Shown: in pieces, positions 16,206 through 26,047 of the stretch
Numbering within the stretch: the stretch's first letter is position 1
Layout: each line of letters opens with the position of its first letter
Assembly (NCBI RefSeq): GCF_000151205.2
Contig: NC_016051.1
Coordinates: 868,001-932,000 of the forward strand
Direction of reading: 5' to 3'
Source of the DNA: Thermococcus sp. AM4
GTDB lineage: Archaea > Methanobacteriota_B > Thermococci > Thermococcales > Thermococcaceae
Length of the DNA: 64,000 nt
Notes under the pieces: model-generated
The model's database searches: none
What the model was told of the DNA's origin: nothing
Seen by the model: the letters and a program-made list of their open reading frames with translations, nothing else
Made by a program: the position numbers and the translations under genes

Positions 16206-17852
16206 ATGCGTGAAACCGAAAGCAACGGAGAATTTGACGCTCTTTTGAAGAACCTGAAGAACCTCGATGAGCTCAGCCCCTTCGAGTTCAAGGAGCTCCT
16301 GATAAGGCTCGCCCGGAGAAAATCCGAGCGGATGATGCTCAACGCCGGCAGGGGGAACCCGAACTTCCTGGCTTTGGTCCCGCGCTACGCCTATTTACAG
16401 CTCGGAAAGTTCGCGCTGAGCGAGGCCGAGCGGCACTTCGGCTACATGGGGGGCCTCATTGGAGGGCACAGCGACAGAGAGGGAATTGAAGCGCGCTTCG
16501 AGATATTCGTCAGGAACCACTGGAATGAAAAGGGAACCGCCTTCCTGAACTCGGCCGTCAGCTACGTTAGGGATTATCTCGGCTTCTCCGCTGGAGACTT
16601 TCTGCACGAGATGGTTCAGGGCTATTTAGGTTGCGACTACCCGTCACCGCCGAGGATGCTCCCGCTGGCGGAGAAGATAGTCGCGAGGTACCTCATGAAG
16701 GAGATGGGGGCAGGCTACGACCTCGGCTACTCCCTCGTTGACGAGACCCAACTTTTTGCTGTCGAGGGTGGAACCGGGGCGATGGCGTACCTCTTCGAGT
16801 CCCTCAAGGCCAACAGACTCCTCAACTCGGGCGACAGGATAGCGATAGCGGTTCCGATATTCAGCCCATACCTCGAGATTCCGAAGCTCGACACCTACCG
16901 GCTGGAGATAATCGAGGTCAGGGCGAAGGAGGAGCTTGGCTACCAGATACCGGACGAGGAGCTCGAGAAGCTCCGCGACCCGGAGATAAAGGCTTTCTTC
17001 CTCGTGAACCCCGGCAATCCGACCTCGGTGAAGCTCGGGGATAGGGTTCTCGAAAAGCTCAGGGAGATAGTCGAGGAAGACCGGAACGACCTCATAATCA
17101 TCACCGACGACGTCTACGCGACGTTCGCTGACGACTTCAAGTCGGTCTACACCGTTCTGCCCCATAACACGATACTCGTCTACTCGTTCTCCAAGTACTT
17201 CGGCGCGACCGGCTGGCGCCTCGGCGTTATAGCGCTCCACCAAGATAACGTCGTTGACAGGCTCATAAGAGAACTGCCCGAGGAAATCCAGGAGATACTC
17301 GAGAGGCGCTACGCCCCGATAACGCCGAACGTCAGGGAGCTGAAGTTCATTGACAGGTTAGTTGCAGACAGCAGGAACGTCGCTCTAAGGCACACCGCTG
17401 GCCTTTCAACGCCCCAGCAGGTTCAGATGGTCCTCTTCGCGCTCTACGCCCTCATGGACGAGCAGGAGAGGTATAAGAACGCGGTGAAGCACGTGCTCAG
17501 GAGGCGCTACCGGGCGCTCTACCGGGGTCTCGGCCTCGAACCCGAGGAGAACCAGAACCTCACCTACTACTACACCCTCCTCGACACGGAGAAGCTCGCG
17601 GAGAGGCTCTACGGCAAAGAGTTCGCCGAGTGGTTCATCAGGGCACTGCCGATAGAGGAGTTCATCGTCCGCCTCGCCCTCGATGCAGGCGTGGTTTTAC
17701 TGCCGGGCAAGGGCTTCGAGGTGCTCCACCCGTCGGCGAGGGTCTCGCTGGCGAACCTCAGGGAGATAGACTACATCAAGATAGGCCAGACGATAAGAAG
17801 GCTCATAGACGAGTACTATCGGCTCTTTACTGAGTCCTCCGGAGGGAGTTAA
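16206..17852 (+). CDS. asdA: PLP enzyme of the aspartate 4-decarboxylase / aminotransferase type
   Basis: 548 residues of fold-type I PLP enzyme. The Schiff-base lysine is K330 in SFSKYFGATGWRLG; NPGNPTS and TDDVYATF mark the cofactor site. The long N-terminal part with LNAGRGNPNF and the total length match bifunctional aspartate aminotransferase/aspartate beta-decarboxylase (about 530-545 residues, L-aspartate to L-alanine + CO2), not ordinary 390-residue aminotransferases. Known members form large oligomers. GGGGGTG precedes the ATG. Activity in this organism is inferred. Confidence 0.78.
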   Translation: MRETESNGEFDALLKNLKNLDELSPFEFKELLIRLARRKSERMMLNAGRGNPNFLALVPRYAYLQLGKFALSEAERHFGYMGGLIGGHSDREGIEARFEIFVRNHWNEKGTAFLNSAVSYVRDYLGFSAGDFLHEMVQGYLGCDYPSPPRMLPLAEKIVARYLMKEMGAGYDLGYSLVDETQLFAVEGGTGAMAYLFESLKANRLLNSGDRIAIAVPIFSPYLEIPKLDTYRLEIIEVRAKEELGYQIPDEELEKLRDPEIKAFFLVNPGNPTSVKLGDRVLEKLREIVEEDRNDLIIITDDVYATFADDFKSVYTVLPHNTILVYSFSKYFGATGWRLGVIALHQDNVVDRLIRELPEEIQEILERRYAPITPNVRELKFIDRLVADSRNVALRHTAGLSTPQQVQMVLFALYALMDEQERYKNAVKHVLRRRYRALYRGLGLEPEENQNLTYYYTLLDTEKLAERLYGKEFAEWFIRALPIEEFIVRLALDAGVVLLPGKGFEVLHPSARVSLANLREIDYIKIGQTIRRLIDEYYRLFTESSGGS

Positions 17853-17967
17853 CTCTCTCCCCTGTTTTATGGGGACACACTAAGAGATCCTGGAGATCCT
17901 GATTAAAAGACCCTGTTCAGAAAACAGCCAAAAAGAAAACAGAAGGGTAAAACGAGAGAAAACCGGA

Positions 17968-19410
17968 TCATCCTCCGTGTCCGTTGCCTCCCCCTGTTTC
18001 CATTGCAGTACCGACGATTGCCTCGTACTCGTCCTCACTGAGGAGCTGGGGTTCGTACGTAACCCCGTAGTTGGCGAGGGTCTTCACGAAGGCCCTGAGG
18101 TGGTTCCTGCTTCCCTTCATTAGGTTCTCATAGACGGCTATTATGTCAAGCTTGTCCGTCTGGTCGATCCTTTCCTGGAGATCGATTATGTCGGTTTCCT
18201 CGATAAGCGCCCCTACCTTGAGGGCATCGATTTCACTCTTGCTTCCCTGCTCGATGAGCTGGTTGTACAGCGCCTGAAGGTCCGGGTTTGTGAACACTCC
18301 AACCGGTTCGTTGGCCGTGGGATCCGTGAGGTTGTACTTCTCGAGGAGCGAGCGAACCGCGTTAACGTGGGTGCTCTCACTCTGGGCGATGTTGTTGAAG
18401 ATCTGCAGGCCCCACTTCTCGTAGAGGGTAACGTAGACATCATGAGCTAGCTTCTCCTCCTCAACCATGTAGAGGAGCCCATCGATCTCCTTCTGGGTCA
18501 GCTGACCACCTGCGGTGGAGTTTATGAACTCCTGAAGCTCGGTGGTGTTAACCGTGCCGTTTTCGTCCGTCACCACGGGGATAGTGTCACTGGCTGGAGG
18601 CTGCGCCTTTGTGGTCCCCGTCTCCATGGGGCTGTTGAGTATGGAGTAAAACTCATCCTCACTGAGCACCTGTGGGGTGTAGGTAACTCCCCTGCTCTCA
18701 AGCTGGCCGACGAACGCCCTCAGGTGGTTCCTCGAGCCCGCCATGAGGTTCTCGTAAACGGTTATGATGTCCACCTTGTTCGTCTGGTCGATTCTCTCCT
18801 GGAGATCCTTTATGTCGGTCTCCTCTATCAGGGCTCCAACCTTCAGCGCGTCGATTTCGCTCTTCATGCCCATCTCAATCAGCTGGTCGTAGAGCTTCTG
18901 TATGTCGGGGTTCTGGAACTCGCCTATTCCCTCGTCCTTGGTTGGGTCGGTGAGACCGTACTTATCAAGGAGCAGCCTCACGGCGTTAATGTGTGTGCTC
19001 TCGCTATCGGCGATGTTCTTGAAGATCTGGAGTCCCCATTTCTCGTAGAGCTTGGTGTAGACATCGTGCGCCAGCTTCTCCTCCTCGACCATGTACAGCA
19101 GACCGTCCTTCTCTTCCTGGGTTAGCTCACCAGCGGGTATGGACTCCACGTACTCCCTGAGTTCATCTATGCCGACGGTACCGTTCTCGTTAACGGCTAT
19201 CGGTATCTGTCCCTGTTCTCCCTGAGGGCCTCCGGAACCGGCGCCCTGGCCATTACCTCCCTGGGGGCCCGGCGTGTGTGTTGAGCTCGGCGTGGTAGCT
19301 GGAGTGCTCGAAGTTCCGCTCTGGCTTGTCGTTCCGGTGTTTATACAGCCCGCTCCAAAGACGCTCAGGAGCAACACTCCAATCAGGAGCAGACCAAACA
19401 ACTTCCTCAT
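17968..19410 (-). CDS. Lipoprotein with two tandem DUF2202 (ferritin-like) domains
   Basis: 480 residues. A signal sequence and lipobox (SVFGAGC) lead to a Ser/Thr/Gly/Gln-rich linker, then two nearly identical ~150-residue repeats. Each repeat contains EEKLAHDVY, ESTH-NAVR, EETDI-DLQERIDQT and GSRNHLRAF, in that order. The conserved E, ExxH and E positions are those expected of a diiron four-helix bundle, fitting the ferritin-like DUF2202 family. The mature protein would sit on the outer face of the membrane. The function of DUF2202 is not established. The promoter lies in 19411-19475. Confidence 0.85.
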   Translation of the reverse strand: MRKLFGLLLIGVLLLSVFGAGCINTGTTSQSGTSSTPATTPSSTHTPGPQGGNGQGAGSGGPQGEQGQIPIAVNENGTVGIDELREYVESIPAGELTQEEKDGLLYMVEEEKLAHDVYTKLYEKWGLQIFKNIADSESTHINAVRLLLDKYGLTDPTKDEGIGEFQNPDIQKLYDQLIEMGMKSEIDALKVGALIEETDIKDLQERIDQTNKVDIITVYENLMAGSRNHLRAFVGQLESRGVTYTPQVLSEDEFYSILNSPMETGTTKAQPPASDTIPVVTDENGTVNTTELQEFINSTAGGQLTQKEIDGLLYMVEEEKLAHDVYVTLYEKWGLQIFNNIAQSESTHVNAVRSLLEKYNLTDPTANEPVGVFTNPDLQALYNQLIEQGSKSEIDALKVGALIEETDIIDLQERIDQTDKLDIIAVYENLMKGSRNHLRAFVKTLANYGVTYEPQLLSEDEYEAIVGTAMETGGGNGHGG

Positions 19411-19462
19411 AGTTCGCTCACCTCTCCATATGCAACTTTATTATTACATATGTCCTTCTCTT

Positions 19463-19476
19463 TAAAAACCTTTTGG
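19463..19476 (-). promoter_or_regulatory. TATA promoter of the DUF2202 lipoprotein gene
   Basis: Minus-strand ggtttttaaagag. Downstream, two CATATG hexamers (within about 19424-19453) flank an AT-rich stretch spanning the expected transcription start, a possible operator. GAGGTGAGC precedes the ATG. Confidence 0.45.
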
Positions 19477-19592
19477 TTTCAGCCCAAGTAAGTTTTATGT
19501 TCGATTTTCGATTTAAGACTATTGCTGTTCATAATTCAATTAATCGAAATGAATTTAACTTGTTGTACCGATTTCATAGCAGGGATACCGCG

Positions 19593-20045
19593 ATGGTCTG
19601 GCACATCGATGAGAAGGTTGCTTTTTCCAGAATCCCCTGGAAGGAAGATTTAGCCACGCTAAAGGGGCATTTCGAATGCATAGTTATCCTAGCTCCAGAG
19701 TTTGAGCTGCCCTACGGGATTAAAGACTTACTCGAGATGGGATTCAGAGTACTCCACGTTCCAATACCCGACCTCGAAGCCCCGTCCCTAGACGAGCTCA
19801 GGGCTATCGTGAACTGGATCCAGAACGAAGTTGGAACCGGGAGGAGAGTTTTGATAGCCTGCTCAAGCGGATGTGGAAGGAGCGGAACGGTGGCTGTTGC
19901 ATGGCTCATGTACTCGGGCGGCCTCTCACTCCGGGAAGCGCTGGTAACGGTTAGGAGGATCCGGCACTGTGCCGTCGAGACCGAGGGACAGATGACGGCC
20001 CTTCAAAAATTTGAGCACTACTTGAAAAACGTCGAAAAATCATGA
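19593..20045 (+). CDS. Dual-specificity-type protein phosphatase (Tk-PTP homolog)
   Basis: 150 residues from the ATG at 19593. The CX5R P-loop is C90-SSGCG-R96-SG, and D60 in VPIPDLE is placed as general acid. The residue before the catalytic cysteine is Ala (LIAC) rather than the usual His. A second Cys (C94) lies inside the loop. The spacing of D60, C90 and R96 matches the Asp/Cys/Arg of the characterised Thermococcus kodakarensis phosphatase Tk-PTP. Probable targets are phospho-Tyr/Ser proteins. It is directly upstream of the his operon but has a separate promoter. Confidence 0.85.
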   Translation: MVWHIDEKVAFSRIPWKEDLATLKGHFECIVILAPEFELPYGIKDLLEMGFRVLHVPIPDLEAPSLDELRAIVNWIQNEVGTGRRVLIACSSGCGRSGTVAVAWLMYSGGLSLREALVTVRRIRHCAVETEGQMTALQKFEHYLKNVEKS

Positions 20046-20087
20046 AAATATTCTCGAAAATTTGTCCCGATGACAGAAAATTATCAG

Positions 20088-20102
20088 ATAACCTTATTAA
20101 GC
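20088..20102 (+). promoter_or_regulatory. TATA promoter of the his operon
   Basis: ataaccttattaagc is the best TATA candidate. Transcription would begin near 20122, leaving a leader of about 108 nt before hisZ, long for an archaeal mRNA. Confidence 0.5.
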
Positions 20103-20133
20103 ACACGGAGGATCGGGGGAAGGTGTTTCCCTC

Positions 20134-20205
20134 ATGATCCCGGCCTCCCCCACCCCCTCTCCATCCCTTCTTCCGCTCCGGGATAGCCTTCATCACCCCT
20201 TCTGA
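20134..20205 (+). CDS. Candidate 23-codon leader ORF of the his operon
   Basis: ATG at 20134 is preceded by GGGGAAGGTG, a good ribosome-binding site, and the frame closes with TGA at 20203-20205. The peptide is Pro/Ser/Leu-rich and has two adjacent His codons near its end (LHHPF). Codons 4-6 include CCTCCC (20144-20149), the exact complement of the GGGAGG at 20216-20221 before hisZ. A 7-bp inverted repeat, ATCCCGG/CCGGGAT (20137-20143 and 20178-20184), also lies inside. Whether it is translated is unknown. Confidence 0.4.
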   Translation: MIPASPTPSPSLLPLRDSLHHPF

Positions 20206-20229
20206 TGAAACTCAAGGGAGGTGTTATTT

Positions 20230-21111
20230 GTGGGAAAACTCCTTTTAGCTGACTCTATCCAGCTGTCCAAAGTTGGAAAGGCTTTAAGACGAACCTTCGA
20301 GCTCTGGGGCTACGGCGAGGTCGTCCTGCCCACGATAGAGCCCTACGGGGAAACCCTGAGGGGCGGAACGAAGTTCGCCTACAACAACCAATTTTACCTG
20401 ATAAAGCCCGACGTGACGAGCAGACTGCTAAGAAACTACGACATCGCCTTCGGCAAGCTCTATTACATCGGCGAAGTCCTCGACGGCGGAGTTGAGGGAA
20501 GGTGGCAGGCGGGAGTTGAGTTCATCGGCGGTGAGCCGGCCTTCATGACGGCCGAGGTTCTGAGCGTCCTCATAACTGCATTGGAAAGCCTCGGCATTGA
20601 GGAGTTCTACATCGACCTCGGGAGCCTTGAGGTCTGGAGAAGGGCAACGGAGGGAATCGAGGATTTCCGGGAAACAATCTGTCGGGCCCTCGAAAGGAGG
20701 AACTTCGGGCTCATAGAGAAGCTCCCGCTCGATGAGGAGAAAAAGGAAGAGCTGTGGCGCCTCTTCAACTTCCGCGGGAGGGAAACCGACTACGGCAAGC
20801 TCGCCAGAATTCTCGAGCTGGTTGACGACGAGAGGGTTTTCGTGGATTTGGGCACGGTCAGACCGCTTCCCTACTACCGCGACGTAATCTTCGAGGTCTA
20901 TTCGCCAAAGCTTGGAAAGCCGATAGGCGGTGGAGGGGAGTACTCCTTCAGGGGCAGACCGGCGGTCGGCTTCGCCCTCGACCTCAGGGCCCTCATCGGG
21001 CTGGCGAAGGTAAGGGAAAGGGGGAGCAGGAGGTTCCTCAGGGGCATAAGCTCGTTCAGAGAAGCGAGGAAGCTCGTCTCGATGGGCGTTCCGGTGGAGG
21101 TGGAAAGATGA
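20230..21111 (+). CDS. hisZ: HisZ, ATP phosphoribosyltransferase regulatory subunit
   Basis: 293 residues resembling the catalytic core of histidyl-tRNA synthetase ([45 protein letters not shown]) but lacking the anticodon-binding domain. This is the HisZ signature. HisZ activates the short-form HisG and mediates histidine feedback; the short hisG follows with a 4-bp overlap. The GTG at 20230 is chosen because GGGAGGTG (20216-20223) lies 6 bases upstream; the GTG at 20221 is within that site. Confidence 0.87.
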   Translation: MGKLLLADSIQLSKVGKALRRTFELWGYGEVVLPTIEPYGETLRGGTKFAYNNQFYLIKPDVTSRLLRNYDIAFGKLYYIGEVLDGGVEGRWQAGVEFIGGEPAFMTAEVLSVLITALESLGIEEFYIDLGSLEVWRRATEGIEDFRETICRALERRNFGLIEKLPLDEEKKEELWRLFNFRGRETDYGKLARILELVDDERVFVDLGTVRPLPYYRDVIFEVYSPKLGKPIGGGGEYSFRGRPAVGFALDLRALIGLAKVRERGSRRFLRGISSFREARKLVSMGVPVEVER

Positions 21112-21725
21112 GGTTCGTCCTGCCGAAGGGAAGGCTTCTCAGGGGCTCGCTGGAAATCCTGAGGAAGGCCGGCTATAACATCGACAAACCGGGCGAGAGG
21201 AAGCTAATCGAGAGGTTCAATGGCAACGAGGTTCTTCTCGCGAGGGCCTTCGACGTTCCCGTTTACGTGGAGCACGGGGTTGACGTCGGCATAGCGGGAA
21301 GCGACGCCCTTGAGGAGCGCGGAAGTGACGTTTTCGTCCCTCTGGAGCTTCCCTTCGGAAAGTGCAGGCTCAGTTTAGCGATGCCGGCTGAGAGCGTCGT
21401 CCCCCCGGAGGACATGGACGGCTACCGGATAGCGACCAAATACGAGCGGATAGCGAGGAGCTACTTCTCAAAGCTGGGCGTTGAGGTCGAAATCATAAAG
21501 CTCAGCGGGAGCGTCGAGCTGGCCCCCAAAGTCGGCGTGGCGGACGCGATAGTGGACATAGTCGAGACCGGCGAAACCCTTCGAGCGAACGGCCTCGTCG
21601 AGGTCGAGAAAATCATGGACGTTTCGGCCCAACTGCTCGTCAACAGGATTTCCCAGAAGACGAAGTTCGATGAAATCAACGCCCTGATTCTCGCGATAAA
21701 GGAGGTGGTTGGAGATGGAACTTGA
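21108..21725 (+). CDS. hisG: ATP phosphoribosyltransferase catalytic subunit, short form
   Basis: 205 residues. First step of histidine synthesis: ATP + PRPP to phosphoribosyl-ATP. [11 protein letters not shown] at the N-terminus, the substrate loop [10 protein letters not shown] and the PRPP-binding [19 protein letters not shown] are typical. The length shows it is the short form without the C-terminal regulatory domain, so it needs HisZ, encoded just upstream. Confidence 0.95.
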   Translation: MRFVLPKGRLLRGSLEILRKAGYNIDKPGERKLIERFNGNEVLLARAFDVPVYVEHGVDVGIAGSDALEERGSDVFVPLELPFGKCRLSLAMPAESVVPPEDMDGYRIATKYERIARSYFSKLGVEVEIIKLSGSVELAPKVGVADAIVDIVETGETLRANGLVEVEKIMDVSAQLLVNRISQKTKFDEINALILAIKEVVGDGT

Positions 21726-22842
21726 GGAGTACGTTGCGGGCATTTTGAGGGACATACGCGAAAGGGGAATCGAAGCGGTCAGGGAGTACTCTCGGAAGTT
21801 CGACAGCTACGACGGTCCATTCCGCGTGACGGATGAGGAGTTCGAGGAGGCGGAAAAGCTCGTTCCCGAGAAGGACAGGGAGATAATCGAGCGGACGATA
21901 GGGCGACTGTGGGACTACCACGAAAGGCAGAAGCCGGGAGACGAGCTTTTCGTCAAGAACGGCTCGCTCTACGGCCTTATCTACCGCCCGATACGGAGGA
22001 TAGGAATCTACGTTCCCGGCGGGAAACCGCTCCCCTCGACCCTCATGATGGTCGCCGTTCCCGCGAGGATAGCGGGCGTCAAGGAGATAGCGGTCACGAT
22101 TCCGCCGAAGGACGGCAGGGTGAACCCCTACGTGCTCTACGTGGCAAAACTGCTCGGCATCGACGAGGTTTACAAGCTCGGTGGGGTTCAGGCGATAGGG
22201 GCGATGGCGTACGGCGTTGGAATGAAGAAGGTGGACAAGATATTCGGGCCCGGAAACAGGTTCGTCAACGAGGCCAAGAGGCAGGTGTTCGGCGTCGTGG
22301 GAATAGACAGCCTCGCCGGGCCGTCGGAGATAGCGGTCATAGCCGATGAAACGGCCGAGAAGGACTACGTCCTGGTGGACCTCCTCAGCCAGCTGGAGCA
22401 CGGGAAGGACAGCAAAGCATGGCTTCTGACGACCTCGAAGGAGCTTGCCAACTTCTGCTCCCGCGACGGGATTGAGGTGATACTCTGCGAAAGCCTCGCG
22501 GAGTGCGCCGAAAAGACGAACGAGATAGCGCCGGAGCACCTTGAGATAATAACCGAAGACCCGCTCAGCCTGGTTGACCTCATCGAGAACGCCGGGGCGA
22601 TTTACCTCGGACCCTACACGCCCGTTCCCTCAGCTGATTACTTCCTCGGCGTCAACCACGTCCTTCCGACCGGAGGAACGGCAAAGTTCAGCGGGGTTCT
22701 AACGGTGAGGGACTTCATGAAGCCGATAACCCTCGCCCGGGTGAGCAGGGAGGAGTTTCTGAGCGAAAGGGAGCTTGGAATAAGATTGGCGGAGATAGAG
22801 GGCATGGAACTTCACAGGAGGAGCATGGAGGTGAGGAGATGA
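21715..22842 (+). CDS. hisD: Histidinol dehydrogenase
   Basis: 375 residues. Oxidises histidinol to histidine with NAD+ and zinc. Visible family motifs: [82 protein letters not shown]. The ATG at 21715 has GGAGGTGG 7 bases upstream and overlaps hisG by 11 bp. Confidence 0.96.
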   Translation: MELEEYVAGILRDIRERGIEAVREYSRKFDSYDGPFRVTDEEFEEAEKLVPEKDREIIERTIGRLWDYHERQKPGDELFVKNGSLYGLIYRPIRRIGIYVPGGKPLPSTLMMVAVPARIAGVKEIAVTIPPKDGRVNPYVLYVAKLLGIDEVYKLGGVQAIGAMAYGVGMKKVDKIFGPGNRFVNEAKRQVFGVVGIDSLAGPSEIAVIADETAEKDYVLVDLLSQLEHGKDSKAWLLTTSKELANFCSRDGIEVILCESLAECAEKTNEIAPEHLEIITEDPLSLVDLIENAGAIYLGPYTPVPSADYFLGVNHVLPTGGTAKFSGVLTVRDFMKPITLARVSREEFLSERELGIRLAEIEGMELHRRSMEVRR

Positions 22843-23375
22843 GAAGAACAACGAGGGAGACCGACGTAACTGTGGAGCTTAACTCGACCGGGGAAATAGA
22901 GACCGGCGACAGGGTCCTCGAGCACATGCTCACAGCTTTGTTCCACTACATGGGCAGGAGCGCGAGGGTTAAGGCCGAATACGACCTCAGGCACCACCTC
23001 TGGGAAGACGTGGGCATAACCCTCGGGGAGGAGCTACGCTCGAAGCTCCCAGAAAGGTTCAGGCGCTTCGGGAGCGCGATTATGCCGATGGACGATGCCT
23101 TAGTCCTCGTTGCAGTGGACATCTCTGGAAGGCCCTACGTGAGCGCTGAACTGAGCTTTGAGGAGGGGGAGGAGGGGTTCGAGAAGGCCCTGGCCAGGGA
23201 GTTCCTCTGGGGGCTGGCGCGCTCGTTAAGGGCGACAATCCACGTGAAGACGCTGAGCGGAGTAAACGCGCACCACGTCATCGAGGCGACTTTCAAGGGT
23301 CTCGGCGTCGCGCTGGGCCAGGCCATTCGCGAGGGCGAGAGGGTTGAGAGCACGAAGGGACTGCTGGAGGTGTGA
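22839..23375 (+). CDS. hisB: Imidazoleglycerol-phosphate dehydratase
   Basis: 178 residues. The manganese-binding repeats are visible as [13 protein letters not shown] / [11 protein letters not shown] and ALAREFLWG / [12 protein letters not shown]. It is the stand-alone dehydratase without a fused histidinol-phosphatase domain, so another phosphatase is needed; one is encoded later in the operon. The ATG overlaps the hisD stop. Confidence 0.95.
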   Translation: MRRTTRETDVTVELNSTGEIETGDRVLEHMLTALFHYMGRSARVKAEYDLRHHLWEDVGITLGEELRSKLPERFRRFGSAIMPMDDALVLVAVDISGRPYVSAELSFEEGEEGFEKALAREFLWGLARSLRATIHVKTLSGVNAHHVIEATFKGLGVALGQAIREGERVESTKGLLEV

Positions 23376-23377
23376 GC

Positions 23378-23968
23378 TTGATAGCGGTGGTCGATTTGGG
23401 AATAGGCAACCTCGCCAACGTGAGGAAAGCCCTCAAAGGAGTCGTCACGAGCGACCCCTACGAGATTGAGAAAGCTGAAAAGCTCGTCCTCCCGGGGGTC
23501 GGCAACTTTGGAGCGGTGATGGAGAGGCTCGAACCGCTGAGGGGCGTTATACTCGACGCGATAACCGATGGAAAGCCCTTCCTCGGGATATGCCTTGGAT
23601 TACAGCTCCTCTTCGAGGGGAGCGAGGAGAGTCCCGGAAGGTCCGGCCTCGGTGTCTTCAGGGGAAACGTCGTCAGGTTTCAGGGGGTTAGAACGCCCCA
23701 CATCGGCTGGAACCAGCTGTGGAAGCGGAAGGACTGCCCGCTCTTCAAGGGGATTCGCGATGGCGCGTACTTCTACTTCGTCCACTCCTACTACGCCGAG
23801 CCAAGTGAAGAGGAAATAATCGCGGGGGTTACCGACTACGAGTCGAGGGGAAGGAGAGTGGTCTTCACGTCGGCCGTTTGCAGGGGCAACGTTTACGCCG
23901 TCCAGTTTCACCCTGAGAAGAGCTGGCGGAACGGTTTGACCGTCATGAGAAACTTCAGGAGGCTTTAG
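23378..23968 (+). CDS. hisH: Imidazole glycerol phosphate synthase, glutaminase subunit
   Basis: 196 residues. A class I glutamine amidotransferase; the nucleophile Cys is in LGICLGLQLLFEGSEE and the His/Glu in QFHPEKSW. It supplies ammonia to HisF. The TTG at 23378 gives the usual MIAVVDLGIGN start and lies 4-5 bases after CTGGAGGTG; a GTG at 23372 overlapping the hisB stop would add two residues. Confidence 0.94.
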   Translation: MIAVVDLGIGNLANVRKALKGVVTSDPYEIEKAEKLVLPGVGNFGAVMERLEPLRGVILDAITDGKPFLGICLGLQLLFEGSEESPGRSGLGVFRGNVVRFQGVRTPHIGWNQLWKRKDCPLFKGIRDGAYFYFVHSYYAEPSEEEIIAGVTDYESRGRRVVFTSAVCRGNVYAVQFHPEKSWRNGLTVMRNFRRL

Positions 23969-23969
23969 G

Positions 23970-24668
23970 ATGGACGTCTATCCGGCAATCGACCTCATGA
24001 ACGGAAGGGCCGTCAGGCTCTACAAGGGGAAGCGAGAGGAAGTCAAGGTCTACGGCGACCCCGTCGAGATAGCGGGGCGGTTTAGCGAGTTCGTTGATAA
24101 AATCCACGTCGTGGATTTGGACGGGGCCTTTGAGGGCTTCCCTAAGAACCTCGGTGTGGTTGAGAGGATAATCCGCGAGACCGGGCTGAGGGTCCAGCTC
24201 GGTGGCGGTCTGAGGAGCTACGAGGCCGTCGAGAGGGCCTACGAAATCGGCGTCGAGAACGCGATAATAGGCACGAAAGCCTTTGATTTGGAGTTCCTGG
24301 CCAGAATAACCAACGATTTCGAGGGAATAATCGTCAGCCTCGACTCAAAGGGTGGGAGAATAGCGGTGAAGGGCTGGCTTGAGAGCGGGATTCCGGTTAG
24401 AGAGGCCTACGAGACGCTGAGGGGCTACGTTGACAGGTTCATCTACACCTCCGTCGAGAGGGACGGGACCTTAACCGGAATCGAGGAAATCAAGCGCTTT
24501 TGGAATAACGAGGAGTTCATCTACGCGGGGGGAGTTTCAGGTATTGAAGACCTGCTGAAGCTTGAGGAAATAGGTTTTTCCGGGGTCATCGTCGGGAAGG
24601 CGCTCTACGAGGGCAAGGTCAGCCTCGAAGAACTGCTGGAGGTGGCGGAATGCTCGCGAAGAGGATAA
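23970..24668 (+). CDS. hisA: ProFAR isomerase HisA
   Basis: 232 residues of half-barrel-derived TIM barrel. [28 protein letters not shown], and [12 protein letters not shown] mark the phosphate sites and the two catalytic aspartates (D8-equivalent and the later ERDGT Asp). It isomerises ProFAR to PRFAR. It overlaps hisF by 19 bp. Confidence 0.95.
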   Translation: MDVYPAIDLMNGRAVRLYKGKREEVKVYGDPVEIAGRFSEFVDKIHVVDLDGAFEGFPKNLGVVERIIRETGLRVQLGGGLRSYEAVERAYEIGVENAIIGTKAFDLEFLARITNDFEGIIVSLDSKGGRIAVKGWLESGIPVREAYETLRGYVDRFIYTSVERDGTLTGIEEIKRFWNNEEFIYAGGVSGIEDLLKLEEIGFSGVIVGKALYEGKVSLEELLEVAECSRRG

Positions 24669-25408
24669 TCGCGGCGCTGGACATAAAAGAGGGCAGGGTC
24701 GTGAAGGGGATAAAGTTCCGGAACATACGCGATGCTGGCGACCCTGTGGAACTCGCAAAGCGCTACGAGAGCGAGGGGATAGACGAAATTGTCTTCCTCG
24801 ACATCACAGCATCGTACGAGAAGAGGGGAATTCTCCTCGACCTCGTTGAGAGAATCGCGGGGGAGATATACGTCCCCTTCACCGTCGGAGGGGGCATAAG
24901 GACGGTCGAGGAAGCGAGGGAGATAGTCAAGCGCGGGGCCGATAAGGTCTTCGTGAACACCTCTGCGGTCGATAGGCCCGAACTCGTGGGGGAGATGGCC
25001 GAGCTGATAGGAACGGCAAACACCGTGGTTGCCATAGATGCGAAGTGGAACGGCTCCTTCTGGGAGGTTTACACCCACGGCGGAAGGAAGGCGAGGGGGA
25101 TTAATGCTATCGAGTGGGCGAAGACCGTTGAGAGACTTGGAGCGGGAGAAATCCTCCTCACGAGCATGGACACTGACGGGACTAAGGAGGGCTTTGACAT
25201 AGCGCTCACGAAGGCCGTTGCGGAGGCTGTGGATATTCCTGTGATAGCCTCCGGCGGAGCGGGGAAGCCCGAGCACTTCTACGAGGCCTTCAAAGCCGGG
25301 GCCGAGGCGGCTTTAGCCGCTTCAATCTTCCACTACGGGGAATACACCGTCGGCGAGCTGAAGGAGTATCTGGCCGAGAGAGGAATTCCGGTCAGGCTGG
25401 ACTACTGA
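24650..25408 (+). CDS. hisF: Imidazole glycerol phosphate synthase, cyclase subunit
   Basis: 252 residues, a TIM barrel paralogous to His[49 protein letters not shown] and [12 protein letters not shown] give the catalytic Asp pair and phosphate loops. With HisH it makes IGP and AICAR. Confidence 0.96.
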   Translation: MLAKRIIAALDIKEGRVVKGIKFRNIRDAGDPVELAKRYESEGIDEIVFLDITASYEKRGILLDLVERIAGEIYVPFTVGGGIRTVEEAREIVKRGADKVFVNTSAVDRPELVGEMAELIGTANTVVAIDAKWNGSFWEVYTHGGRKARGINAIEWAKTVERLGAGEILLTSMDTDGTKEGFDIALTKAVAEAVDIPVIASGGAGKPEHFYEAFKAGAEAALAASIFHYGEYTVGELKEYLAERGIPVRLDY

Positions 25409-25417
25409 GGTGGTAGC

Positions 25418-26047
25418 ATGGGCGCTGATGAGCTGATTGAAAAAGTTGACTGGGAGAAGAACGGCGGAATCGTCCCCGTCATAGTTCAAGACACAAAGGG
25501 AGAGGTTCTAACGCTGGCCTACATGGACAGGGAAGCGCTGAGGAGGACCCTTGAAACGGGCTACGCCCACTACCACTCCCGCTCGCAGGGCAGGGTGAGA
25601 ATGAAAGGTGAAGTCAGCGGAAACACCCAGAGGGTTAAGGAAATCCGGGTAGACTGCGACAGCGACGCGCTCCTCCTCATAGTCGAGCAGAAGGGCGTTG
25701 CCTGCCACACCGGGAACTACTCCTGCTTCTACCGGAAGCTGGGCGAGCCTGAGCGCGTTCTGCCGATGGACTACTCGCTCACAATCATTAGGGAGCTTGA
25801 GGAGCTGATACGAAAGAGGAAGGAAGAGCCGGTCGAAGGTTCTTACACCTCGGAGCTGTTCAAAGCCGGAAGGGAGAGGATTTACAAGAAGTTCGGCGAG
25901 GAAGCGGTGGAAGTTCTCGTTGCCGAGACGCGGGAGGGTCTCATCTACGAAACCGCCGACATGCTCTACCACCTGCTCGTTCTCCTCGCTTACAACGGCG
26001 TTTCCCTCGGGGAGGTTATGGCCGAGCTGAGGAGGCGGAGGAAGTGA
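25418..26047 (+). CDS. hisI: Bifunctional phosphoribosyl-AMP cyclohydrolase / phosphoribosyl-ATP pyrophosphatase
   Basis: 209 residues. Residues 1-115 are the HisI cyclohydrolase with [29 protein letters not shown] and [13 protein letters not shown] (zinc and magnesium ligands). Residues ~125-209 are the HisE pyrophosphatase with [15 protein letters not shown] and [13 protein letters not shown]. It does steps 2 and 3 of the pathway; the fused HisIE form explains the absence of a separate hisE. Confidence 0.95.
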   Translation: MGADELIEKVDWEKNGGIVPVIVQDTKGEVLTLAYMDREALRRTLETGYAHYHSRSQGRVRMKGEVSGNTQRVKEIRVDCDSDALLLIVEQKGVACHTGNYSCFYRKLGEPERVLPMDYSLTIIRELEELIRKRKEEPVEGSYTSELFKAGRERIYKKFGEEAVEVLVAETREGLIYETADMLYHLLVLLAYNGVSLGEVMAELRRRRK

